A DNA stretch of 64,000 nt. Source: Lysobacter gummosus (GTDB lineage Bacteria; Pseudomonadota; Gammaproteobacteria; Xanthomonadales; Xanthomonadaceae). Where the stretch lies: positions 3,782,001 through 3,846,000 of the forward strand of contig NZ_CP011131.1 in the NCBI RefSeq assembly GCF_001442805.1, read 5' to 3'. The position numbers and the translations under genes were made by a program. Positions 47,601 to 54,544 of this stretch are shown here, piece by piece; the stretch's first letter is position 1, and every line of letters starts with the position of its first letter. The notes beneath the pieces are model-generated. The model saw only the letters and a program-made list of their open reading frames with translations, was not told the DNA's origin and made no database searches.

Positions 47601-50420
47601 GGAACTGGCGCTGAGCGTGAACGCTTGTACTTTAACGCCATCCACCCACACCTCGATCTGAGGCCAGCTCCCGTCCGTTCCTGCTTCGGCACGGGCCGTG
47701 AAACTGCCGGGGTACGGCATCGACGCAGTCAGTGGAAAGGCGACAGGAGCGATCTTGCTGCCGCGCTGACGCGATGACACGTTGCCGGCCTGATCGTACT
47801 GATAGCGAGTGACGTAGCCTTCACCGTCGACTTCGGCGGCCAGGAGACCGCGCGCATCATAAATGTAATGACGCGTCCGATCGCCCAAGTCACGGCCGGG
47901 GCGAATCTGATCGAGGTCGCTACCGGCTATCGCCGGGCGCGCATAGGCCACTTCCCGAATCTTGCGACCCGCCCCATCGTAAAACGTTTCAGTCAGATAG
48001 CCTTCCGCATCCAAGCGTCCGCGCAGTAAACCGTCGCTGTCGTAAAGGTATCGAGTCTCGCGATTCTTGGCCGCATCTGACGCCGACCCCAGCGACACGG
48101 CGTTCGCTGCGCTGGGGTCGGCCGCGAATACCGCCATGTCCACGCGCTTATAGCTGGCCAGGGTCGAAACGAGTCGCGACGCGGCATCATAGACATAGTC
48201 GACCAAGGCCCCATCGGCATCGACCGTCTTGGACAAACGTCCGGTAGCGTCGTAGAAGCGCCACTGCGAACGGTCCGCGGTCGAATCTGCTGCCGGTCTA
48301 ACTCCCGAGTTAGCCAGTGTCAGCATTACCGTCTGGCCGTTAATCGTGATCTTCTGCTTCGGATTTCCGCCAGCACTAACCAACGTAGCCTGCGCGGAAG
48401 AAATTTTCGCGTAGCGTGTGGTTTTGATGACCTGATTATTGAAGTCGTACTGATATTCGGTGAGCGCGCCATCGGCACTGATCTCGCCCGCGCGCCGCCC
48501 AGCCTCGTCGTACAGAACGTGCGTACGCGAGCCGATTGCGTCTTCAGTCATACGCAAACGGCCGTCGGCGTCGTAGCGATAGCTCACCTGCGACAGAACC
48601 ACCCCATTGCTCGATTCCGACAATGCGACCAGCTCACCCGCATGGTTGTAGCTGGAGGTGCGCACCAGACCGCTTGCGAATGTCGTCACGACACGACGCT
48701 GCGCATCGTCGTACTGCGTCACTGTTATCGCATCGTTGAAGCCGGTCGAGGTCAGCGTCCTGCCCAAGCCGTCGTAGGTGAACTGCTCGACGTCGCTTCC
48801 GGCGCCTTCCCCCTTATAGCGTTGCAATAGACGGCCCTGCGCATCGTAGACATAACGGATCGAAATCAGGCCGCCGTTATTGATGCCGATACCGTCGGCG
48901 CCGCGATCGAGATAACGGGTCTCCAGGAACAAATTCCCACGAAAATCGTAGCCATAATCGACGCGCTCGCCGAATGCGGCTTGCGCCGCCGCCCAGCTCG
49001 CCAGGGCTGATTCTCCGCGATCTGCCGCGAGATAACGCTCGTCCGCATAACCGATCGTCGCCGTCATCTGGCCTTCGGCGTTGTAGCGATACTCCGTCAC
49101 GCGGCCTTCGGCGCTGATCTTGAAACGCAGGTGCTGCTCGGCGTCGTAGACGTAACGCGTCGTCGCGGTGACCGTGTTCGGGCCGGACACGGTTTCGCTG
49201 AGCAACTGGTTGTCGCTGCCGAAGGTGCGCTCGACGATCGTGCCGATCGCGTCTTCCTGCTTGATCAGGTTGCCGGCTGCATCGTAGGTGTACTTCACCT
49301 CGTTATTGAGACCGTCGCGGATGATCGCGACCTGGCCGTCGGCGTTGTAGGTGAACACCTGGGTCTGGCGCACGCCGGCCACCGCCGGGCTGCTGGTCTG
49401 CAGCAAGCGGCCTTGGTCGTCGTAGCTCAGGATCGTGTCCTGGCCCAGCGGATCGGTGATCGTGGTGCGGCGGTTGGCGACGTCGTAGCTCAGCGTGGTC
49501 GTGCGCAGCACGCCGGTGTCGCTGGTCTGGGCGATGCTGGCGACGCGGTAATCGCTGCCGACCAGCTGATAGGTGAAAGCGACCTTGGCGCCGTCGGACT
49601 GGGTGATCGAGGCGATGCGCGCGCTGCTGCCGTCGTAGGCGTAGGTGCTGGTGAAGACCTTGCCGTCGCTGACGCTGTTGTCGTCCGGGCTCAGGTCCAG
49701 GGTCACCGTGCTCAGGCGGCCGCTGCCGTCGTAGCTGTAGCGCACCGCGGTGGAGGTCTGGGGGCCGGCGCCGTTCTGGGTGACGGTGCGGACCTTGCTC
49801 AGACGGTTGGAGCCGTCGTAGTCGAGGATCGTCGTCTCGCCGTTGGCGGTCGCCACCTGGCTGAGCGAGCCGGCGGCGTTGTAGCTGTACTGCACGGCGT
49901 TGCCGTCGCGATCGACGCTTTCGAACAGCCGGCCGTTCTTCGTGGCGTCATAGCGTTCGATCAACTGGCTGCCGCCCTGGGTCCAGGTCCAGCGCTGGTT
50001 GCCGCCGTCCCAGGCCAGGGCGTCGCGGGTGCCGGCGCCGGAGGTCGCCACGTACAGCGAACGCGCCGTGTCCCAGGCGTAGGTGGTGCGGCTGCCGTCC
50101 CAGTCGGTGCGCGTGACCGTGCTGCCGGCCGTATTGACCGTGCCGGTCAGCCCGTTGACCTGCTTGCTGGTGCCCGAGCGCCAGGCCTCGCCGACCAGCT
50201 GCGCCTGGCTGTTGTAGGCCCGGTACAGCTCGGCGTCCACGCCGCGGCCGAGCAGCCATTGGTCGCGGTCGCGCAGGATCAGGTTGCCGGTCGCGGCGTT
50301 GACGAACACCTGTTCGCCGCTCTTGCCGAAGCCCGCGCTGCCGACCTGCCCCCTGCCGCCGAGTCCCAGCGCCGAAGACGACTGCAGACCCAGACCATTC
50401 CCTGTGACGATCGCGACCAT
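35694..50420 (-). CDS. Giant Rhs/YD-repeat polymorphic toxin with LysM domain
   Basis: A 4908-residue protein. It starts MVAIVTGNGLGLQSSSALG at 50420; the extra 41 codons upstream are lysine/serine-rich, begin with GTG and look like leader. Hundreds of YD repeats (YDAxGRLxxxxDxxGxxTxYxYD) form the encapsulating shell. Two insertions interrupt them: a carbohydrate-binding-like beta domain near residues 890-980 (WPQIEVWVDGVKVQAF), and an Ig-like/beta-rich block near 2800-3420. A LysM domain lies at about 4130-4185 (YIVKAGDTLQSIATALWGDG), then a hydrophobic segment after KKGCGGFVQ, FDWKGVALG units and the variable C-terminus ending FDEPTGLPFTAYPGP. That end resembles RNase-type toxins, but the family is uncertain. 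No PAAR domain, signal peptide or canonical DPxGL cleavage site was found. The immunity gene follows after four bases. Confidence 0.9.
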   Translation of the reverse strand: MVAIVTGNGLGLQSSSALGLGGRGQVGSAGFGKSGEQVFVNAATGNLILRDRDQWLLGRGVDAELYRAYNSQAQLVGEAWRSGTSKQVNGLTGTVNTAGSTVTRTDWDGSRTTYAWDTARSLYVATSGAGTRDALAWDGGNQRWTWTQGGSQLIERYDATKNGRLFESVDRDGNAVQYSYNAAGSLSQVATANGETTILDYDGSNRLSKVRTVTQNGAGPQTSTAVRYSYDGSGRLSTVTLDLSPDDNSVSDGKVFTSTYAYDGSSARIASITQSDGAKVAFTYQLVGSDYRVASIAQTSDTGVLRTTTLSYDVANRRTTITDPLGQDTILSYDDQGRLLQTSSPAVAGVRQTQVFTYNADGQVAIIRDGLNNEVKYTYDAAGNLIKQEDAIGTIVERTFGSDNQLLSETVSGPNTVTATTRYVYDAEQHLRFKISAEGRVTEYRYNAEGQMTATIGYADERYLAADRGESALASWAAAQAAFGERVDYGYDFRGNLFLETRYLDRGADGIGINNGGLISIRYVYDAQGRLLQRYKGEGAGSDVEQFTYDGLGRTLTSTGFNDAITVTQYDDAQRRVVTTFASGLVRTSSYNHAGELVALSESSNGVVLSQVSYRYDADGRLRMTEDAIGSRTHVLYDEAGRRAGEISADGALTEYQYDFNNQVIKTTRYAKISSAQATLVSAGGNPKQKITINGQTVMLTLANSGVRPAADSTADRSQWRFYDATGRLSKTVDADGALVDYVYDAASRLVSTLASYKRVDMAVFAADPSAANAVSLGSASDAAKNRETRYLYDSDGLLRGRLDAEGYLTETFYDGAGRKIREVAYARPAIAGSDLDQIRPGRDLGDRTRHYIYDARGLLAAEVDGEGYVTRYQYDQAGNVSSRQRGSKIAPVAFPLTASMPYPGSFTARAEAGTDGSWPQIEVWVDGVKVQAFTLSASSSVHNFTAQVASGANHRIALVYPGASSGRQVWIEQASFAGVAFDAAGAVWDAGGVADSGGTAPRPASGTQQLNEAGALRWAVSATTLLTAVSYLPGVIETTEYQYDLDGRLLKQTEYSSAGNTVSQYRYDSQGRRVEQDRAGQRSLYRYDAQGRMTGQLSGEGAKALAALEGNATAAQVEAVWQDWGMRFTYDAAGRLASRVDALDRTTLFYYDSVGRLTHTINPMGEVTEQRYNMFGEVIESIVYAKRLTSLSLGQMYGGQMSDSAYEAIAALDDAQASRTSLGYAITGLLNRRVDALGGYTQYEYSSFREAESLSQWTDRANRVAANEAKTLWGYDRIGRQNRQVDDSINNGRITTTAFNAFGEASAVDVYGIRQFQGWYDHNGRLVYQFDANNLWASREYDAFGNVLSQTDRSGNKVEYSFAAFNREVRTTTAEGVVTVAKYDAYGHVIELADGRGNKTIYEYDQGGQVVRVTTPTGITRSVYDQAGQAIETYDANGVRTTYQYDAAGRMLVRLQDPDGLKIRTAYEYDAKGQLVRATDPLGVVTETHYDLSGQKITIVVDAGEGRLNLTTTFDYDALGRALRVTEGAGTASARITLNTYDKQGQLLSSTIDPDGLALKTQFAYLRGNLSSKIDANGNVVRYVYDENNRLTHTVDATGAVTVRSYDADGRLVELRSFALRIDPNSLGSSPTAEDINEKFQLDPSGQRVRYAYDQDGRLRYAVDSLGYVAESIYDKSGNIVKKVAYQAAVEVGGSLSVAVVAAALAAQGAASHYDDRISRAVYDAVGRAIFTIDSYGNVVRNRYDANGNLLSQAKFQGMYMQAAPADQAALEAWASSFDTSAISEQRWVYDAAGRAIWNVDAGGQVTRTYYDAAGQRRKQVRYGQLAAGTARPSTYSLDGMAAWQAQYGQGDARATQPTTLWFYDAAGRVAFSYDAEGYFSQTQYDGIGNVVSSTRYERQWGASGGDREILLSDSGVDLSALLVGSGKQTTQYLYDKAGRVSDRIDAAGGRVHYQRDALGQVVAEFAAWGTSQQTIIERRYDGAGRLIEETRGARSLASATGRYVYDAFGRMVASIDPRGVELAESDSQWAKEQRKALGYVSNNVALPASSLSAAQKAELLARYTSRSTYDLNGRLLKSIDPLGATVSRTYNAFDDVASVTDAMGRVGYFYYDMRGLITDHVDPEGYLTRTERDSFGNPTNVTRFGLRVDPQRDLTRPPLLPAGSIEATTEMRYDLLGRLVKTIDAESGEESFTYDAFGNRVTYLNKLGGLTRYDYDKLGRVRQETLPIKTVNRTTGIETEVINRYEYDAHGNRVRSIESADGKEARDVRFGYDALNRKISSSSIVASGSGDVTVNEAFVYDAHGNLVQSTDANNRRTLYYYNESSRLSAQVDPTGLLTEYVYDAVGNLIRSSAYVQPVAIPAGPADPKPAGSGEARITAYGYDAVNRRVSSAMKNIRVWGKDEKGDDAILEPRDVAESWIYDLGGRLLRHTDANGGITRSYYDALGRKRLSVDAEGYGISYVYDAEGHVVREMRYAQRYSGNFPEAPDGAASGFNLDALLAGWPQDGKDRITEYTYDLMGRRLTESRLNVAYGVVNGSGQLTQAVGNAITSYGYDAAGNLLRRTDANGNVFGWEYDLSGRNTAAILPSMVDYAGRAVSARTEYRYNGLNQVVSETRRGVVAGENQADSYDYGSGGRLLSKTNALNYTVRFGYDAVGNMTSMSYVRTDSAGVQRTETLQTSFDSGNREIHRVTVGSDGSRSVERRTAYNLFGDVVGRGTGVGSILQEFAEYDLAGRMIRSNMEGGAVKLHAYDGNGNAVVKMESQTIDLKDVAYQTVPGLSGVFTTITLYDKRNQVVDVIQPTMTSDPDRWNFSPTPASPTRTGQISVGVGGPVGGPPTVPQLNAATHGGLSINGDGGAMAPISNSAGFEKSGAHGSVPDTVTFTLNLPDYTAQFGPQYQIRVVVSGEESYWVGGSPQIPGEGGSAGGALDGQFVGTQADRRATIRMPSSYHEGGFLPSDGEINGRANFSVTVFVISRSMGGGREYQIAQGTGKADARGSAYSAEFYFKQPVETFVVLNPVAPSVFSIGTIRMPNDAFAEDNTPRLYYRTWNSNGTFQELSISRSAAQGVATADISGLPAGDYEVLYVSVKNDGTLMRRERYWMRAGAGAAINIEANQFSPAYFVNGVGTFIWSGNSLHVLDLRAVNGVKAVWSAVEYRRKGTQDAWAIDYIPYLIPTNSFVWTPAGLSGDYEVRVHASYPGGGGHSVGEMTIGAAPRTQVGYEHDSNVLRFGNLPLGATTASFSLKRPNGSIALTVNDLPINNGLLVWDIPQWLLDEAGTSFTEYTLDATLSSAGRTIPAVTYGASGKVQIGPMRQLNHTIAVAADLYTLSLSPPPPATGEYAVLHYRPEGDLNQSFQNLIVRRAADGKFHWDAVGLDKSKIFEYYYDVYATLDQAQNPGGAVSQGRYNGYFLPVANGSSAEVRWVYKDLQERSDKIIRSQSWNAFGEIATETVSVDNTGNPNVKSLEYNTLGKLTRVRDPSVKVMYANGYDKERAQPEQVYYYDLAGSVVGYRDANNNLTTQAWNYGTAKPSLIAEWHPDGGVKRFEYDVLGNQRVAIDELGYRTDYSYDAGNRLSRIDRPARTDGQRGWDTYAYDEQDRRIRHTNILGTDTADYSIEGEVSQTVSAEGRITRYTATWDALGDGGNGVWERVTIISTEAANDKRSTDIVNAYGQKLRHQDFGDHRFVYRYNKAGLLASTNIEGAADNQATVYEYYNNGLIKTLNDQRSGIVARYEYDRNGNRTFEGLTGSSGAWVFQQSTAQYDELNRLIRVQDPRYVIDYSYDAQGNRIRMKSSYVDPITLTLDESKGQTYWYRYDSMNRFTVTMGALRGGEAANKDDTSVSVWEGPLGGDGVTIGYNAAGQRGLATYASDGHTETYRYDAMGYLTDTIVNNIARASRVNDLAGRVIDYYERDSSGAVRSHITHTWDRDSLLKQDHDNLNNKGTKTYRLADGTVSYTETYGEATVVKSQYSYQWFDSAKQTKIDIQASNPDSPNWQPGFTRFVYDEMGRIKTAVDDKGHRAFVYQVDGEGRILQRDEWIGGYVDGAGVPHDSAQNRNHSYFLFDDRQVGNVGNDGIDRIDYVKELAQNQAPTGARNDDRHKRFTPVSGVDFDQNYQPINSLYPTAAPGSYIVKAGDTLQSIATALWGDGAMWYLLADANGLAPNQPLIANTVLTVPNKVTNIHNNASTFKPYDAGAAMGNTSPTVPEPPPPPAAKKGCGGFVQILALVVAIVVTIYTAGAASGLLGWGGAAAGAAGGAVGAIASQAVLIAGGEQEGFDWKGVALGAIGGAVGGALSSVNFGVTSSWGQAAIRSAVGNIATQGAAKVLGVQDEFDWKSVAISAVSAGVGSFAGDNIADYGAKRGWSGNTITNVSRFGQDAATGVVSAAARGNLSSQVLLSVGLDALASTLGSSIADKQASDTQQRLDAALARTSREVGMQNDLNLQADLALDQSNREAELDLQLSGQLAIREGLIGAQIDGDMALDRSFDRSVARTEARMRAEASMARQAALHQASAAPTHGWLNAYGAAAPQAAGPFRMLGVKDRARVAMPPGFSRQANLPTIRQGLNKLPMPVGVGIGMVVGVGREVGNMVVGLGELGMTLAGTTAYLSTGGYVGADQFDAWAGMVGGVKDLAWNTLGHKAYMETGGWVGEDQHKAWLRYPEMADTALSAWTAETVGLYDQQDYIGYGMNAGGAATLIGTAVDGAFALKGFGVSTKLGSTSEFAAVADTVPNRMAELQAKYGHLSAPERRALLDAKVEANAERWVDNLQDRVNHQFAKQGRSEEMMAHFTDKHAPDIPLNELSLRSTDARHPRTWEPLPRNQPSSQFGDWRTMMNALNEATTRQSRGLGLYTNTARAEVAGYSNNLVGWGFRPRTGNALHSYNSWLVRFDEPTGLPFTAYPGP

Positions 50421-50645
50421 GTGCCTATCCGTTCCGTTGTTGCCGCAGCTCTTGCGGCTCTCAATGGACTTCTCGGCACTTTTTTTGAAAAGTTTAGTCG
50501 CTCGTGGAATTAGGCTGAACTTGCTGAACCAGGCATCCGTCACACCGATTGAGCGGCGTGGGAAACATTGAAACCCGAACCCGTCTCAGGGATCGAGGGT
50601 GCCAAGCCAGCGGTTTCGGAGGCGAGAAATACCGCCCAACATAGA

Positions 50646-51503
50646 TCAAGGCGACCGCGCCGTAACCACCCAAGTCGCGCCGCCCACCTCGATCCCCTGC
50701 TCCGTCGCGATACCGGCCAAGGCCGCGCGAATCGCCGCGGTCGCTCGCTCGCGGATCTCCTCGCTCTGCGCCGCCAGCAGGCGCGAGATCGGGCCGACGC
50801 GGAACACCTGCTCCAGCGCATCCTCGGCGACGGCTTCGCGGGTGTCGCCGCGGCCGCAATAGAACGGCGCCTGGAAAGGTTTCAGTTCGATCTGCTCGAA
50901 GCCGGCTTCGCTCAGGATCCGCTGCACTCGCTGCGGATCGCTGAAATTGAACGGACCGGGCGCCTGGGTGTCGATCGGCGCCTGTTCGACGATGCCGCCG
51001 ATGGCGTTCAACGGCAGCACGTACCAGTCGTTCTTCGCCGGTTCCTGCCAGCACGCGAACGCGAGGCGGCCGCCGGGTTTGAGCGTCTTGCGCAATTGCG
51101 TGAAGGCGGCGACGGGGTCGTCGAAGAACATCACGCCGAAGCGCGAGAACAGCAGGTCGAAGCTTTGCGGCGGAAATAGCGGCGCGCTGGCATCGGCCAG
51201 GCGAAATTCGACCGGCAGGCCGAGCGGCTGCGCGCGGTCGCGCGCGCGACCGATGAGCGGTTCGGACACGTCCACGCCTATCACCGAGCCGCCCGCGCCC
51301 ACCGCCCGCGCGAGTTCGAACGAGGTCGCGCCCGCGCCGCAACCGATGTCCAGTACCGCCTCGCCGGGCCGTACCGCAGCCGCGTCGAACGCGGCGCGAC
51401 CGTAGGCGGCGGTGCGCTCGTCGAGCCACTCGTTATAGGTCAGCCAACGCTCGCCGACGGGGCCGTTCCAATCGTTGATCTGTTGCTGGTTGCTTGCGGT
51501 CAT
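50646..51503 (-). CDS. Class I SAM-dependent methyltransferase
   Basis: A 285-residue cytoplasmic methyltransferase. It starts MTASNQQQINDWNGPVGERW and has the SAM-binding motif VLDIGCGAGATSFELA, an acidic second strand (VIGVDVSEPLI), FRLADASAPLFPPQSFDLLFSRFGVMFFDDP, and a C-terminal substrate domain (FNFSDPQRVQRILSEAGF through GGATWVVTARSP). The family is UbiE/arsenite-methyltransferase-like; the substrate is unknown. It borders the Rhs island, and a diverged C-terminal piece of a paralogue lies at the far end (30207-30494). A terminator-like hairpin between it and secF (51594-51622) lies upstream, so the gene has its own promoter. Confidence 0.9.
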   Translation of the reverse strand: MTASNQQQINDWNGPVGERWLTYNEWLDERTAAYGRAAFDAAAVRPGEAVLDIGCGAGATSFELARAVGAGGSVIGVDVSEPLIGRARDRAQPLGLPVEFRLADASAPLFPPQSFDLLFSRFGVMFFDDPVAAFTQLRKTLKPGGRLAFACWQEPAKNDWYVLPLNAIGGIVEQAPIDTQAPGPFNFSDPQRVQRILSEAGFEQIELKPFQAPFYCGRGDTREAVAEDALEQVFRVGPISRLLAAQSEEIRERATAAIRAALAGIATEQGIEVGGATWVVTARSP

Positions 51504-51593
51504 CGCCACTCTCACGATTCATGCCGAACACGCATGATGCAATGCGGAACGGCCTTTTCGAAACTGCCATCGGCGCGAACGCCGGCTAAAACG

Positions 51594-51622
51594 AAAAAGG
51601 CCGCGACATGCGCGGCCTTTTC
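51594..51622 (-). terminator. Terminator of the sec operon
   Basis: Hairpin with arms AAAAAGGCCGCG and CGCGGCCTTTT flanked by A and T runs, just after the secF stop at 51643 in the transcription direction. Confidence 0.85.
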
Positions 51623-51642
51623 CGTACAACAACCACAAACCC

Positions 51643-52608
51643 TTACGGCCGGCGCGCCAGCGCCGCGTCGTCCTTGGCCTTGGGCAGCAAGTCCTGCTTG
51701 GTGACCTTCAGGATGCCCAGGGTCAACAGCGGGCAGGCGACGAAGATCGAGGACAGGGTGCCGATGACGATGCCGAGCATCTGCGATTCGGCCATGCCGC
51801 GCAGCGAACCGCCGCCGTAGATGTACAGGGCGATCACGGTCAGGAAGGCGACGAAGGAGGTGATCACCGTGCGCGACAGGGTCTGGTTGATCGACTTGTT
51901 GAGCACGGTTTCCGGGTCGGCGCGCATCGAGCGGAAGTTCTCGCGGACGCGGTCGAACACCACGATGGTGTCGTTGATCGAGTAGCCCATCACCGACAGG
52001 ATGCCGGCCAGCACGGTCAGGTCGAACTCGTGGCCGCTGATGGCGAACCAGCCGGCGACCACGATCACGTCGTGCAAGGTGGTGATGATCGCGACCACCG
52101 CGAACTTCCATTCGAAGCGGAAGGCGATGTAGATCAGGAAGCCGACGATCACGAAGATCAGCGCGTACAGGCCGTTGAGGGCGAGCTCCTTGCCGACTTG
52201 CGGGCCGACGAACTCGTTGCGCAGCACCTTGCCGGTGTTGCCGTCCACGCTGACCGCTTTCATCACCGACGCGGCGGCGTGACTGGTGGCGGCCGCGGTG
52301 CTGTCGCCTTCGCGCGGTTGCAGGCGGATCAGCAACTCGTTGCCGGCGCCATAGGTCTGGACCTGAGCGCTGTCGTAGCCGTCGGCGGCGAGGCGGTTGC
52401 GCACCTCATCGAGATTCGCCGGCTTTTCCAGATGTACCTCGACCAGGTTGCCGCCGGTGAAGTCCAGGGCGAAGTTGAAGTTGCGGGTCACCATCGCGCC
52501 GATCGCGACGAACATGATGATCGCGGCGATGACGATCGACACCCACCGCATCTTCATGAAGTTGATGTTGGCGTCGTTCGGCAGCAGGGTCAGCGGGAAA
52601 ATTTTCAT
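51643..52608 (-). CDS. secF: Protein translocase subunit SecF
   Basis: A 321-residue inner-membrane protein that works with SecD and YajC to drive late steps of Sec-dependent export using the proton gradient. Signatures: NFALDFTGGNLVEVHLEKP near the N-terminus, a periplasmic domain, then LYALIFVIVGFLIYIAFRFEWKFAVVAI and SVMGYSINDTIVVFDRVREN, with six membrane segments. It is the last gene of the block, 15 bases after secD. Confidence 0.97.
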   Translation of the reverse strand: MKIFPLTLLPNDANINFMKMRWVSIVIAAIIMFVAIGAMVTRNFNFALDFTGGNLVEVHLEKPANLDEVRNRLAADGYDSAQVQTYGAGNELLIRLQPREGDSTAAATSHAAASVMKAVSVDGNTGKVLRNEFVGPQVGKELALNGLYALIFVIVGFLIYIAFRFEWKFAVVAIITTLHDVIVVAGWFAISGHEFDLTVLAGILSVMGYSINDTIVVFDRVRENFRSMRADPETVLNKSINQTLSRTVITSFVAFLTVIALYIYGGGSLRGMAESQMLGIVIGTLSSIFVACPLLTLGILKVTKQDLLPKAKDDAALARRP

Positions 52609-52623
52609 GTCTGGGTTCTCCCG

Positions 52624-54486
52624 TCAGATCGCGATGGACTTGAGCTTGCGGCGGTTGCCGTAGATCAGCGTGGCGATGCCGCGCGACACGGTCACGGCGG
52701 TGAACACCGAGGTCAGGATGCCCACGATCATGGTGATCGCGAAACCCTTGAGCGGGCCGGTGCCGAACATCAGCAGGGCCAGGCCGGCCAGCAGCGCGGT
52801 CATGTTGGAGTCGAAGATGGTGCCCGAAGCCTTGTCGTAACCGGTGGCGATCGCCGACTGCGGCGGCATCCCGGCGCGCAACTCTTCTCTTATTCGTTCG
52901 TTGATGAGCACGTTGGCGTCCACCGACATGCCGACCGACAAGGCCAGGCCGGCGAAGCCGGGCAAGCTCATGGTCGCGCCGACGAAGGGCAGCGACATCA
53001 CCGCGACCACCATCAGCAGGTTGAGCAGCAGGGCCAGACAGGTGATCAGGCCGAACATGCGGTAATAGACCAGGAAGAAGGTCAGCGCGAAGATGAAGGA
53101 GAACATCACCGCGGTGGTGCCGCGCTTGACGTTGTCCGCGCCCAGGCTCGGGCCGACCACGCGCTCTTCGACGAAGGTCATCGGCGCGGCCAGCGCGCCG
53201 GACTTGAGCTGCTTGGCCAGGCTGGTGGACTCTTCGCGGGACAGGCCGGTGGTCTGGAATTCCTTGCCGAACACGCCCTGGATGGTGGAGTTGCTGATCA
53301 CGCGCTCTTCGGTACGGGTGGTGCGCACTTCCTTGCCGTCCACGATCTGGGTGATCGGCACCTGTTCCACATAGACGATACCCAGCGGCTTGCCGACATT
53401 TTCCAGGGTGTGGTTGAGCATGCGCTGGCCGCCGATGGCGTTGAGCGTGATGCTCACCTGCGGCTGGCCGGTGCGCGAGTCGGTGCCCGGCACGGCGTTG
53501 ATCAGCTGATCGCCGGAAACGAGCAGGCGCTTGGACAGCAGCACCGGCTGCTTGTTCTGGTCGTAGTAAACGCGCGCTTCCGGCGGAACGTTGTGGTCGC
53601 GCACCGCGGCCGCGGCGGCGGCGCGGTCGCCCACGCCGGCGCGGAATTCCAAGGTGGCGGTGGCGCCGATCTGGCGCTTGGCTTCGGCGGTGTCCTGCAG
53701 GCCCGGCAGCTGGATCACGATGCGGTCGGTGCCCTGGCGCTGGATCACCGGCTCGGCCACGCCGAAGGCGTTGATGCGGTTGCGCAGGGTGGTGAGGTTC
53801 TGTTCGATCGCTTCCAGCGAGATGCGCTGCAGTTCCGACTGCGGCACTTCCAGGGTCAGGGTGCGCGCATCGAGGTTCTGCGTGAGGGTCGGGAAAGCGA
53901 TGCGCAGTTGCTTCTGCGCCTTGTCGGCGTCGGCGTTGACGGCCAGCGTGGTCACGATGGCTTCGTTGCCGCGGCGCACGACCGAGGTGTAAGGCACCGA
54001 GTTGTCGCGCAAGGTCGCGCGCACGTCTTCCACGTAGGCTTCCAGGCGCTTGTCCAGCGCGGCGGCCTGATCGACCTGCATCACGAAGTGCACGCCGCCC
54101 TGCAAGTCCAGGCCACGCGGCATCGGCTTGGCGCCGAGCGAGGCCAGCCAGTTCGGCACGGTCGGCGCCAGGCTCAGGGCGACCACGTAGTCGCTGCCCA
54201 GTTGGGGGCGCAGCAAGTCGGAGGCCTTCGTCTGCTGATCGGTGTCGTTGAGCCGCACCATCAGGTTGCCGTCTTCGACCTTGATCGACTTGGAGGGGAT
54301 CTTGGCTCCGGCCAGGATGCCGTCCACCTTCTTGGCCAGCGCCGCGTCGATCGCGGTGCCGCCGGTGCGCGCCGCGGTGATCTGCACCGACGGATCCTGC
54401 GGATAGGCGTTAGGCAGCGCGTAGATCACGCTGATGATCAGCACGACCAGAATGACGAAGTATTTCCAGCGCGGAAAGGTCAGCAT
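52624..54486 (-). CDS. secD: Protein translocase subunit SecD
   Basis: A 620-residue inner-membrane protein with a large periplasmic domain. It starts MLTFPRWKYFVILVVLIISVIYALPN. The conserved GLDLQGGVHFVMQVD lies near residue 125, and GVAEPVIQRQGTDRIVIQLPGLQDT marks the P1 base. The C-terminal membrane domain contains SLPGFAGLALSVGMSVDANVLINERIREEL and MTALLAGLALLMFGTGPLKGFA. Length is normal. It lies between yajC and secF in the standard order. Confidence 0.97.
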   Translation of the reverse strand: MLTFPRWKYFVILVVLIISVIYALPNAYPQDPSVQITAARTGGTAIDAALAKKVDGILAGAKIPSKSIKVEDGNLMVRLNDTDQQTKASDLLRPQLGSDYVVALSLAPTVPNWLASLGAKPMPRGLDLQGGVHFVMQVDQAAALDKRLEAYVEDVRATLRDNSVPYTSVVRRGNEAIVTTLAVNADADKAQKQLRIAFPTLTQNLDARTLTLEVPQSELQRISLEAIEQNLTTLRNRINAFGVAEPVIQRQGTDRIVIQLPGLQDTAEAKRQIGATATLEFRAGVGDRAAAAAAVRDHNVPPEARVYYDQNKQPVLLSKRLLVSGDQLINAVPGTDSRTGQPQVSITLNAIGGQRMLNHTLENVGKPLGIVYVEQVPITQIVDGKEVRTTRTEERVISNSTIQGVFGKEFQTTGLSREESTSLAKQLKSGALAAPMTFVEERVVGPSLGADNVKRGTTAVMFSFIFALTFFLVYYRMFGLITCLALLLNLLMVVAVMSLPFVGATMSLPGFAGLALSVGMSVDANVLINERIREELRAGMPPQSAIATGYDKASGTIFDSNMTALLAGLALLMFGTGPLKGFAITMIVGILTSVFTAVTVSRGIATLIYGNRRKLKSIAI

Positions 54487-54544
54487 CGAGAACCCCTGCG
54501 GCGACCTCCCCGGCCGCCGCGTTTGAAGATGGCGTGGCGTCGGC

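Noticed and set aside
36000..50420. CRISPR-like regular repetition
   Set aside because: The regularity comes from tandem YD-repeat codons; there are no identical short repeats with unique spacers of constant size.
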